A DNA stretch of 56,552 bases from positions 1 to 56,552 of the forward strand of contig JASCIV010000058.1 of NCBI GenBank assembly GCA_030374735.1, read 5' to 3'. Made by a program: the position numbers and the translations under genes. Shown here piece by piece: positions 19,117-28,423 of the stretch; position 1 is the stretch's first letter; every line of letters starts with the position of its first letter. This stretch comes from Gracilaria caudata (lineage: Eukaryota > Rhodophyta > Florideophyceae > Gracilariales > Gracilariaceae). The notes below the pieces were generated by a model. That model had not been told where the DNA came from, searched no databases, and saw only the letters and a program-made list of their open reading frames with translations.

Positions 19117-20254
19117 TATTCCCCTTCAATCTATATTCTGTTCTGCGAGAACGTGATGCACGTTGCCAATTCAAGAACTGGATACGTACCCGATTCCTGG
19201 TTATGCTATTCTAGACTACTCGTTCGCTACTTCGTACCTGCGGCGGGTCAAGGATTTCGTCAAGACCATGCCACCATTCATTGTGCGGACATCGGAGCTG
19301 CACGGTGGTATTGATCTCGTCTCACCTACATTCCATTTCTTATCTAGCGTTTTTGTTTGAAAGGATATGTTTTGGGGCATTTCAGCTACTGTGCTGCTAA
19401 TCCACGAATGTGAATCAGCGCTCTCTCGGAGATCCACCCGTGAACTACGAGCCTCTTCTTAGATACGAAGGTAGCACCTCAATCACGGCGTTCCTTCTCT
19501 GGATTACCACATTGATGCGACTTTACTCTCGTGAAACAGCTGTCTATGCCTTCCCATGAAAAAGACAGAAGATGATGCAGCCCCAGACTAGAAACCCAGT
19601 AGTTGCCTCGGTGATGAGCGAGCATCAAAGCCTCTTGACGTTGCTGGTTCGCTAAAACGAAGAGCATATCGGATTGGACTTCCCGTTTACCGTGTTACCG
19701 ATGTGTTTCAGCTGAGCGATAAACTTTCCCTGGAGGAAAAGAGCTCCAAAGTAGCATCTTCTCAATCGTCTTTTTGGCCCACTGTATCTCGCGTCATACT
19801 GGCAAGGTACGGCCGGTAACAAAAATGTGGTAAGGATTACTTGAAGCTAGCAGTAGAAAGCATCGCACAAAAGACTCCTTAACTCTTCAGTAGGGGAATT
19901 TAATGCTTTGGGCAGCATGGTATTTAATCGTGTAGCGTCGCATGTGCATGAGGAAGTGAAGCCGTAAAAGGTTTTGTGCGCGGCGTCTCGCTTCTGCATG
20001 CAGTAAAGAGGAAATGGATTACGCCTATGCAAGTCTGATGACAGAAAAACGACAAGAATCAAGATTTGCGCGACGAAGCGGTTGAATAGAGCATTTACAA
20101 GGATACCGTTGCGAGTGATATGAAAACTGCAGATGCACTCTAGCGCATGTGGTTGACAAAAAGAACGGCATCGGCTAGGAAAAAAGGCTGTGGAAAACTG
20201 TTGACTGACCAAACTGAACGACAGAAAGGTTTGTGCAAAATTTGTGCGTAGGGC
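19117..20254. other. Intergenic region
   Basis: About 1.1 kb. A plus-strand frame near 19163-19360 reads coding-like (QELDTYPIPGYAILDYS) but lacks an ATG, so it may be a gene remnant. Nothing else is recognisable. Confidence 0.35.
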
Positions 20255-20833
20255 CTACACTTCGACCCGGAGTGCTTCAAGTGCGTCCAGATACTCGACA
20301 AATCTGTCCAATAAGTCAGGCACATCACACGCATGGACGTCAAGAAGACTTGGAGTTCGTCCATGTTTTTGTTTGAAGTCATCACTCCACGGCTTCAATT
20401 GCCTTCTAAGATACATATAACGTCGGAAATATTCGGCTTCCTTTGTTCGTCGCCGCGCATTACGGCCACGCTGAGGTCTGACAATTTCGTGAGGCTTTGG
20501 CTCAGGCACGGGCGGAAAGCGTGATACGTAATTGGTTGGCACAGGAGTCTTGGGCATTGCGGTAACCATAAGTGAAGGCGTCCTGCGAGCTGACGCAGAC
20601 GTCCTTCTGGCTGGCGCAGACGCCCTTCTGGTCGGCGCCGATGCGGTGCCGACAGTTCTCTGCTCCACGTCACCAACAAGCACAGCAGAACAAGTCTTGA
20701 ACACCCGCGAGTGACTTTGAACTTGATCTCTTCGTCGGGCGATGTCATGACGCACGAAAGTCGAAAAGCCCACGGGGGAGAACGCCAGCGACGCGTCAGT
20801 ACGCTGTCTCCGCATAGTCTGAGGAGTGCCCAT
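20255..20833 (-). CDS. Sld2/RECQL4-N-like or FAM13-like helical motif protein
   Basis: A 192-residue basic protein. Residues 1-115 are low complexity with three short Ala-Arg-Arg-(Thr/Ala)-Ser-Ala repeats and TP/SP sites. The C-terminal 60 residues contain LRRQLKPWSDDFKQKHGRTP followed by DV...LLDRFVEYLDALEAL. That pattern (LK.W...F....GR.P...D) is seen in the N-terminus of Sld2/RECQL4 replication-initiation proteins and in some FAM13-like proteins. Helicase motifs are absent, as in Sld2. It is divergent from CDC20. The longer frame starts at a non-ATG codon, so the Met at 20833 is used. The assignment is tentative. Confidence 0.45.
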   Translation of the reverse strand: MGTPQTMRRQRTDASLAFSPVGFSTFVRHDIARRRDQVQSHSRVFKTCSAVLVGDVEQRTVGTASAPTRRASAPARRTSASARRTPSLMVTAMPKTPVPTNYVSRFPPVPEPKPHEIVRPQRGRNARRRTKEAEYFRRYMYLRRQLKPWSDDFKQKHGRTPSLLDVHACDVPDLLDRFVEYLDALEALRVEV

Positions 20834-21558
20834 GGCGCGCTCGACGAGCGCAACCCACAACGAGACGCGCTGCTAACGCCTCCTCAGAGATCCGCTTGCA
20901 GTGTCGCTCGCGCAGCCACCGGGTGTTCGCCAGAACATGCACGCCGCGCGAGACCGAGATTGGCTCATGTAGTCAAACTGGTGGTGGCAATCTTTGCGCC
21001 GCAGCCACACGGAGTGTGCCGCAAATCCGCCGCCATACATTACAATCGTCCAATCTTCACCCGCCAAGTCGTCGTTCTCATCGCCCATCGCCACTCAGCC
21101 CGCGTCTTCTTCCCGGATGTGGACGCGTGTGCATGTGGCCACGTGTATGCCATTTCTGGGCACGGAAAGGAGAACAGCGGGTGTCTGCACCCTGTGGCGC
21201 AACACGGTCGCTGATTGGCTGTATCCTTGGAACGCATGCTCGCTGGACGCCACGGCGCATACCCTGAATGACCGTTACGCACTCAAAGCGATCCGTTTGC
21301 GGCAGCACTCCCCTTTGGCCATCTCATGTCTCTTTCGGGTCCTTCGTGCTTCTCCTCCGTACTTAAACCTTGCCTGCGTATTCTTGTTCTTCCTTCCCAG
21401 CTTGAGCAGTGCTTCTGGCGCATCTCGCTTCCTGTCGTTCCTTCCTTCGTTCGCTCTCTTTCTACTCATTTTTGGCGACGTGCATTGCACTCGTGCTCAA
21501 TCTGTATTGGTAACTTCTTTGTTCATATCCCCTTTAGTCCTGCACTTCTGGAGGAAAA
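20834..21558. promoter_or_regulatory. Divergent promoter, Sld2-like / CDC20
   Basis: This is 725 bp between divergent starts with CCAAT/ATTGG boxes at 20959, 21050 and 21214. The CDC20 side is pyrimidine-rich from about 21300 to 21460. I find no exact E2F consensus. Confidence 0.45.
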
Positions 21559-23118
21559 ATGAATGATTTCAACGACTTCAGCAACTTCTGTGCCCCGGTT
21601 TCATCTGGACCCATGCCAAGATGGCAACGTAAGGCGTTGGAGACTTCACAAAAGGTTAATCGCCCGACATCTGTATCATCCACTGCAACAAAAAAAACAC
21701 CTAAATCTGGAAAGCGTTCCAAGACCCCTTCAGCAGACCGTTTTATTCCCAACAGGAAGGCCATGGATATGGACGTCTGCCGAATGAACCTCAACTTTGA
21801 TTCTGGAAAGGAAAACGGCCAGAACGTATCTGAGTCGGATCAACAACCAACATCTCCATCAAAGCTGGAAAAGGTTCAGCAGAGCCAGAACGGTTCGCTC
21901 GAGTACTCTGCCGTGCTTGCTTCTTCACTGTTGGACATTCCTCCATCTACTTCTTCCGATCTCAATGATCTTCCGAACAGTAAGATTCTCGCCTTTGGTG
22001 ACAAGGCGCCGGCCGCCAAAGAGGGATATCTCAACCCTCATCGTGTGCTCTACAACCAGAACTCGTTTGGTTCTCGCGTGCGTCGTAACAAGTTCCGCCA
22101 TATTCCGCAAGCGCCAGAAAAGATTTTGGACGCTCCTGGTCTTCTTGAGGATTTCTATCTCAACCTCATTGACTGGGGATCGAACAATACTCTGGCCGTT
22201 GCTTTGGCAGAGAGTGTGTATTTGTGGAATGCCGACACCGGTAAGATCGAGCAGCTTTTTGAAACACAGCAGGATGATTGCATCACTTCGGTGGCATGGA
22301 TTCCCGATGGAAACTATCTCGCAATCGGTACCAACAGCACGGAGGTGCAGATCTGGGACGTCGACAAAATGTCATGTACTCGGAGAATGCGCTCTCACTC
22401 CGGACGAATTGGTGCCCTCGCGTGGAACGGTCCGCTCCTATCCTCTGGATCGAGAGATAGTCAAATCCATAATCACGATGTTCGTATTCCTAATCATCAT
22501 GTTGCGACATTGGTTTCCCACACTCAGGAGATCTGCGGATTGAAGTGGAGTCCTAATGGCACACAGTTGGCTTCGGGTGGTAATGATAATGTTGTCTGCA
22601 TCTGGGACAACTCGAATGCTGGTGCTCGATGGACTCCCAAGTTCAGACTCGATCATCACAATGCCGCTGTGAAAGCCTTGGCTTGGTGCCCATGGCAGAA
22701 CAATTTGCTCGCCACTGGTGGTGGAACTGCGGATCGTACTCTGCGATTCTGGAATACCGCCAGTGGTGCGTGCGTGAATTCAATTGACACGAAGTCTCAG
22801 GTGTGCTCCATTCTGTGGTCCCCCCACGAGAAGGAACTGGTAACCAGTCATGGTTTCTCCCAGAACCAGCTCACTGTGTGGAAGTATCCTTCTCTTGCAA
22901 GAATGGCCGAACTAAAGGGACACTCGTCACGCGTTCTGCACACGGCTATCAGCCCAGATGGTCAAACTGTTGTATCAGCAGCTGCAGATGAAACTCTCAG
23001 ATTCTGGAAGGTATTTGCGGGCAATGATTCTGGGCGCTCGGGAAGCAGATCGGGGCACTTTGGAAAGAGTGACCTATCTTCATCCCGAAGTCTTCGTCGG
23101 GGCGTGAATATTCGATGA
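21559..23118 (+). CDS. CDC20: CDC20, APC/C activator (WD40)
   Basis: A 519-residue coactivator that recruits substrates to the anaphase-promoting complex. The C-box DRFIP is at residues 60-64. The segment KILAFGDKAPAAKEGY precedes ILDAPGLLEDFYLNLIDWG, as in CDC20 rather than CDH1. Seven WD repeats follow, including SVYLWNADTG, VQIWDVDKM, SSGSRDSQIHNHDVR, SGGNDNVVCIWD and LRFWK. The protein ends in Ile-Arg, the tail that docks on TPR subunits of the complex. The KILR motif reads KILA. The start ATG directly precedes NDFNDFSNF. Confidence 0.95.
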   Translation: MNDFNDFSNFCAPVSSGPMPRWQRKALETSQKVNRPTSVSSTATKKTPKSGKRSKTPSADRFIPNRKAMDMDVCRMNLNFDSGKENGQNVSESDQQPTSPSKLEKVQQSQNGSLEYSAVLASSLLDIPPSTSSDLNDLPNSKILAFGDKAPAAKEGYLNPHRVLYNQNSFGSRVRRNKFRHIPQAPEKILDAPGLLEDFYLNLIDWGSNNTLAVALAESVYLWNADTGKIEQLFETQQDDCITSVAWIPDGNYLAIGTNSTEVQIWDVDKMSCTRRMRSHSGRIGALAWNGPLLSSGSRDSQIHNHDVRIPNHHVATLVSHTQEICGLKWSPNGTQLASGGNDNVVCIWDNSNAGARWTPKFRLDHHNAAVKALAWCPWQNNLLATGGGTADRTLRFWNTASGACVNSIDTKSQVCSILWSPHEKELVTSHGFSQNQLTVWKYPSLARMAELKGHSSRVLHTAISPDGQTVVSAAADETLRFWKVFAGNDSGRSGSRSGHFGKSDLSSSRSLRRGVNIR

Positions 23119-24187
23119 GAAAGAAAGAAGTTCTAACGTCTGTGGCTTGTTGTACCATGGTAGTTGGAAATGCAAGCCGTGGCCATTACTAACACTAACG
23201 TTTATGACTTTGTTTATTTGCGTCTATTGAGCCGAACGTACAACAGTGCTCAAATTTCAATTGGCATGCTGACTAACTCTTCCTCTTTTTGTTTCCTACA
23301 GGTTTGCTCCTGTTCATAGCTGTCGTTTTTCTCCGTTGTAGTGTGAAGCCATCCTACTAGGGAGGTGTTGCTAGTAAGCCAAGCAATCATGTTTTAGAGT
23401 TTTGACTGGGCGGCCCGGCTCATTTGTGTACAGATCTGACTGAAGTAGTGAAAAGTTGTTTAGATGAGAGAGAATCGCGAATCGGAGTTCATGTGATGGA
23501 GGCCTACACGGACCTTTTCTCAGAGGCTTGTGCCAACTGATGAACGTAAGGATAAAAGATTCGTTCAGACAGAATTCTGGTCAGGTATTGCTGGTTTCTA
23601 AAAGTTTTCGTAGCAGATGCGTTCTGCACAACATTGAAGTAAAGAAAGGATAGTGTATTCTGAAGAACCGGTGCACACTTTGACCGGCCGACGACGTCGG
23701 TTCACCGACTTGCGAATGAGAAACGCGGAATTCCCGCTCAGAACACCGACGTCCGTACGACAGACTCTGCTGATCATCGAAGGAAGACAATTCGAGCGGA
23801 ATACACATACATACATATTAGAGAGAAAAAACTGAAAGATCAGAGGCTCTGATTCAGAGCCCGTCGGGTTGTACTAGCCACCAAGCAGGCAATTAAGTCG
23901 GCGCAGAATCCGAACGCTATGGGAAAACACGAAGCAAGGTCCGCAAGGTGCATGTTGACGAGCAAAGCTTCCGCTACGGGCATCCTGAAGCGTGGACATA
24001 TTCAGCTTTTGTCAGCGGAGTTCCTTTGTGTGCGAACTGGAGGTATCTACTGCTCGATCGGCAGAGCTACGGCACAGGAAAAGGAAGAGGGGAGACTCAT
24101 AGATTATGTTGTAGAGTAAGAGTGAGGAGCATTTTTCCCTATGTAACCCTGCTTTTTACTACTCGAAAAGGTTTGTTGTACAGTCCC
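23119..24187. other. Convergent intergenic region
   Basis: This stretch lies between the stops of CDC20 and DP. It contains only short frames and an 8-bp hairpin at 23845-23861. No gene seen. Confidence 0.4.
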
Positions 24188-25261
24188 TTAGGGAGAAAAA
24201 CTTATTCTTTGACATAGGTCTACTTGAACAGGCTGAGGGGAGGTAAGTTGAGAAGAGGGCGATAACATCATTCTTCTCATCACCTCACGGTCATCAAATA
24301 TGGCAAACGAAGAGTTGAAGTTGAAGCAAATATCCTGTCTGGATTGATCCATTTCGAGTTCAATATTGGTATCTTTTGGTGCTGACAAAATGAAAAATGG
24401 GATGCCAATGCGGTCTGGATACTGTTGATGAACAGGAACGAATGGCTGTTGAAGTGAACGAAACTGATCGGTATCCATCTCGGAAAAACTTGCCGCTCGA
24501 TTTCGCTCGACTATGACGGAGGTTCTTCTATGTTGATCTTTCAGTTCGGTGAGGAGCGCTTGTTTCTCCGAGATTGCGGATTTTCTGTCCGCGATAGCTT
24601 TCTTGACAGCAATGATCTCTTCAGAATTTGGGGAGCAATGAACTCGTTCAAGCCCTTGCCATGTGATTAGCTTTTTATCCTTTGCGATAATGCCCATAGC
24701 CATGAGAACATTAAGCGAGTCATAGACTCGACGACGAATGTTTTTCTCATCAACAAGATTGTCAGTTGAGGAGACGTTCGACTGAGATTTGCGCAAAAGT
24801 CGCTCCTCAGCAACCAGCTCGTCGGCGACCTGATTGTAAGTTGTGACGCGCTTCTGTTCAACCTTTTTACTAACACGGATAGCAAAATGTCTCAATCCCT
24901 TGCGCTTAGCATCGGAGTACCTGGCCGCGCGTTTGACCGATGCGGGCCGGAACGAATTAGCACCCGAAGCAACAGAAGCTCTGGCGACATGATATAAGGA
25001 TGCATGTTTCACAAAGTGCGGAGGCGAAATTGGCGGTGGTGGCGGCGCAGAATGCGACGGTACGGCATGAGGCGCGGGCTTGTTGGCGTGGCAAAAGCGT
25101 TGATTGGCGGCGCGAATGAGCGAAGCCGAACGGGGCTTTCGCTTCTTTATGCCGAGCGAGGGCGATGGCGACACGTCATGCGCGCGTGGGGGCGTGGAAA
25201 TGGCGGGCGCGGGCGGGGTATGAGCCAGACTGGCGCTGCGCGTGAGGGTGGGAGAATGCAT
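24188..25261 (-). CDS. DP transcription factor (E2F dimerisation partner)
   Basis: A 357-residue protein. The winged-helix DNA-binding domain begins at KGLRHFAIRVSKKVEQK (about residue 121) and contains the DP signature DEKNIRRRVYD (about 171), then SLNVLMAMGII and TWQGL. A heptad-rich dimerisation region follows (EEIIAVKKAIADRKSAISEK..LLTEL), and then the DP-specific segment with FFILSAPKDTNIE and the FNFNSSFAIFDD stretch. It partners E2F at S-phase genes. The N-terminal 115 residues are Ser/Pro/Ala-rich with SP sites that could be CDK targets. The frame is open to 25444, but its first codon is TTG; the first ATG is at 25261. Confidence 0.93.
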   Translation of the reverse strand: MHSPTLTRSASLAHTPPAPAISTPPRAHDVSPSPSLGIKKRKPRSASLIRAANQRFCHANKPAPHAVPSHSAPPPPPISPPHFVKHASLYHVARASVASGANSFRPASVKRAARYSDAKRKGLRHFAIRVSKKVEQKRVTTYNQVADELVAEERLLRKSQSNVSSTDNLVDEKNIRRRVYDSLNVLMAMGIIAKDKKLITWQGLERVHCSPNSEEIIAVKKAIADRKSAISEKQALLTELKDQHRRTSVIVERNRAASFSEMDTDQFRSLQQPFVPVHQQYPDRIGIPFFILSAPKDTNIELEMDQSRQDICFNFNSSFAIFDDREVMRRMMLSPSSQLTSPQPVQVDLCQRISFSP

Positions 25262-27436
25262 AGCGCGACTGATAGTGGCGGGAAGTTCCCGGCCGACAGC
25301 GGCGCAACGCGAGAGCACGGACAGCTCGACGATTGCTTGGACGACGTTGAAGAAAGCCTGAAATGGAAATGAGAGCTGCGTGGGTACCTGGTAAAGCGTG
25401 CGGAAAAGAGTCGTTACGAAGGTGTGAGAGCTCACCACGCCCAACTAAGATAAAGTTTACACGGCTGTTCGGCGCGAGACTCACGTCGCTTTGAACGCGA
25501 GTGGCAATGCGCGTGTTTTTGGATACGCACGCGCTGAAAAAGATCAAAAATGGCGCTTGCAGATTGTCGGCGCGCGCGTGCGTGCGTGTGTGCTCGTGCG
25601 CGCGCGACTGCGCGCGAGGTGGCGAACGGACGCGCGGAGGGCGAGAAGGCGGAGCGCAAGCGACAAAGGCGACGACGAGAGTGCTGGCATCTCGCGAGAC
25701 GCGCGGCGCTAGCGACGAGATGCAAGGCGACGGGGACGGGCTGGCAATGGCGATGCGCTGGCGCGCTGGCGCGCAAGCTGGCTGCGTGCTGAGAGCGCGG
25801 GCGACAGACGCGTGGTACAGAGGCGAGGCAAGTCGTGAGAGCAGAGCGCGGATTGCTGGCGCTGCTCGCGCGTGCGGTGAGGTGTCGCGCGCGATGGGGC
25901 TTGCGGCGGCTGCGTAAATACCGCCTTGAAGACGCGCCACCGCTTGGCGCTGAACCGTTCGTGGTGGGTTACCTTCACGACTGTGCGTGGTAAAGCTTCA
26001 CGCGATTCCCCGTCGCGCTTCCGGTGATCGGAATGCGATGGTGATCGGCCGCCACGCTCGAATGCATCACAGATTCAAAGTGCTCTGCGCAATTGAATCT
26101 GCGGCGCCGTGCGGTTCCATGGTGGAACCTTCCACGGAAGAAGAATCTGCAAGGAGCTGTCATTGTGACCACAGTTTTAGTCATACACCGAATAATCCAG
26201 CGCCAGGAAAATTAGCACGGCGCGCGCGCGACGTTGTTGATGGCTTAAGGTTACAAGCCACGGCACGGCACGTGGGGTTACGTGCGCACCAAACTGCTGC
26301 GAATCGCAGTGCCCACCGGGCAAGGGTTTAATGTTCACGCGCTTAACCCTTTGTGAGCTTGAATGCGCCGACCGAGCGGGCCGCATGCCGCAGTCTGGCG
26401 TGTGTATGTCGGAGCTGCTCCAACGGAGCATGTGCATGGGGAGTGTGATGCTCATGAGAACAACACTTGTCGGACGCAAATGCTAGTGACAATGCGTCGT
26501 AAGCTATCAACTTACGTCTGTTTTGTAAACGGTGCCCCCTGCTTACCAGTACCACTGCTTTTGCATGCTATACACGAGATACTGCAGGATTGTTCCTTTT
26601 TACCAAGGGTACCGAACGAGCATTTGTCATGGCGATATTTGAAGTGGCTCACGTATACCAATTGGCATGTGCATGACGTCAAATTATCGAAGAAAAACAG
26701 GCCTCAATCCGCAACAGCTAAAACGGGCGTACGCTCCGCTCCAGCAGTTCAGCATTTTCTTGATCGTCCCATTGCGCAAGGAATCGTCGACAGCACTGTC
26801 AGGAAACGAACTGCAATTCATTCTCAGTGACACAACTCGGTGAACATCAATAGCGCAGCCTTGTGCGGTTGATACAGCTCGTGCGCATTCGATACACGTA
26901 CCTACCCGGTGGCTCCCCGGCCTCCGGAGCTGCTGTTGTTACTGATTGCTCGGCTGTATCAGTGCAAGCAGTCACCGTCGCGTCTCAAACATTCCGTTGT
27001 GCTTGTGTAACAGTGCTCCGAACAGCTGGATACGGAACACAATGCTTTTGTCTATTGGGTATGTTGCCGCGGGTGCGGAGCGCCATTCACCTGACACCTT
27101 ATCGATACGCCCACCGAGGCCCTAGTCGTGTCGCCCCACTTCGTGCGCACAAGCAGTCCATCACGAGCAGAGCGCGCCAACGTCGCTCCCCGTTTGTTGT
27201 TATCAAACGCATGCCAACCCTTAACCGAATCGCTCTCCCGACGTAATTGGCTGTGCAATACGTCACAGCGCAGCAAGGCCACGCCCTAGCTTCCCACTGA
27301 CCACGTATCGCTCTACGCACGCGCTATCGTGCGTGCGGCATTACATTTATGGCAGCTTCCACCACCATCAACACACTGAGCGCTGCCGCACGACAACCTG
27401 CCCTCCCTGCGACGCAAACCGCACGCGCCTCTCACG

Positions 27437-27489
27437 TCCGCGACGCGAGATCGAATCACGAGCCGCTTGGACACCAACTGCGCTACGGA
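27437..27489 (-). pseudogene. tRNA-like sequence lacking an anticodon arm
   Basis: On the minus strand a perfect A-box (TAGCGCAGTTGG) is followed by a T-arm with a 5-bp stem (CGTGA/TCGCG, one G-T) around a 7-nt TTCGATC loop. The outer ends TCCG and CGGA pair. Only about 12 nt lie between the D-arm region and the T-arm, too few for an anticodon arm. It could be a degenerate tRNA, a tRNA-derived element or chance. Confidence 0.35.
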
Positions 27490-27502
27490 TAAAACGGTGG
27501 AC

Positions 27503-27538
27503 GTTTCCAAGCGTCGTTTCCATGCGTCGCTTGGAAAC
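27503..27538. repeat. 11-bp inverted repeat
   Basis: GTTTCCAAGCG (27503-27513) pairs perfectly with 27528-27538 across a 14-nt loop that itself repeats CGTTTCCA. Confidence 0.55.
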
Positions 27539-27570
27539 CTCCAACTCCGGAGCTGTCTCCACGCGCGCAT

Positions 27571-27640
27571 TCTGACAGCGTTTGACAGCGTCTGACCGCT
27601 TCTGACCGCCTCTGACCGCTTCTAACAGCTACTGACAGCG
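27571..27640 (+). repeat. Tandem decamer repeat, seven units
   Basis: Seven consecutive 10-nt units related to TCTGACAGCG / TCTGACCGCT. The period is close to one helical turn, so identical faces are presented along the DNA. Confidence 0.7.
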
Positions 27641-28112
27641 CGCGCGGCGGCACGCGGCTCGCAGTGCCACCAAAATGGTTGGTAGGGAAGACACCCACGT
27701 CAGACGCCAAAAAAAGCGCCACCGCGTCGCTCTCGTCAGCGCGTCAGTTCGGTATGCGCGCGCCGTAAACGCGCACAACGGCGCGGCGCCACCGCACGCC
27801 AGCCAATCACAATGCGCGCATGTCTGCTGGGAAAAAGAGAAAAGCGCCGCCAGCAGTCGGTCGTCGCGCGTCAGCTGTATGCGCTCGCTCCCACCACTCG
27901 CGGCGCGCCGGCTGTCGTTTGTCTGCCCATCGCCGAGAGTGTCCCCGCGCGCGCCGCGCCCACCGCGCACGCGCCGCGCGCGCAGCCGCCGACCTTCGCT
28001 CCTCCGCCATCGCCAGTGCGCGGCGCGGTGTGAGCAGACGCCGCGCTCCTTGTTGCCCATGCCGCCCATCGTATGTAAGAAACAGCCCCCAAGCGCGCGA
28101 CGTCCTTCAAAA

Positions 28113-28134
28113 CCCTCCCCTCCCCTCCCCTCCC
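28113..28134 (-). other. Potential G-quadruplex (minus) / i-motif (plus)
   Basis: Four C-tracts of 3-4 nt separated by single T on the plus strand give GGGAGGGGAGGGG-type sequence on the minus strand, about 290 bp upstream of the zinc-finger start codon. Confidence 0.55.
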
Positions 28135-28249
28135 TTCCTCGTCTTCACACTTGCGTCTCGCCGTGCGCCCGCTCCGCCGAAACGGGACCCGCTACAGTAA
28201 TGCCCGTGCGCATGATCTCTGTCCATGCCCGCTCTTTCCGTCCACGCTC

Positions 28250-28256
28250 TTTTATA
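28250..28256 (+). promoter_or_regulatory. Candidate TATA-like element
   Basis: TTTTATA in a GC-rich context, about 170 bp upstream of the zinc-finger gene start. Confidence 0.3.
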
Positions 28257-28423
28257 CCCCCGTGCCGCGCCCCTGCCCTCCACCCTTAAACGCCTTCACA
28301 TCCGCCCGCGTGCCTCCTCCGTGCTACTCCGCTGCTCCTCCTCCCCGTGTCGCCGTCGCTCCCCCTCTGTTCTCCTGACCTCCTCCCTCCTCGCCCACTA
28401 CCTCATAGTCCACTCCCTCCGCT

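Larger units (their letters stand above)
25262..28423. other. Long GC-rich gene-poor region
   Basis: About 3.1 kb between DP and the zinc-finger gene. It holds a tRNA-like remnant (27437-27489), a hairpin (27503-27538), a tandem decamer (27571-27640), a CCAAT box (27803), a C-rich tract (28113-28134) and a TATA-like site (28250). A 155-codon frame at 26363-26830 is not recognisable and I do not call it. Frames in 25.4-26.0 and 27.6-28.3 kb are Arg/Ala-rich and typical of GC-rich non-coding DNA. Confidence 0.45.

Noticed and set aside
19163..19360. Coding-like frame with a QELDTYPIPGYAILDYS segment
   Set aside because: No ATG, an in-frame stop directly upstream and no acceptor site; may be a remnant, not called as a gene.
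26363..26830. 155-codon plus-strand frame
   Set aside because: Composition is unlike neighbouring proteins and no domain, signal or ortholog is recognised.
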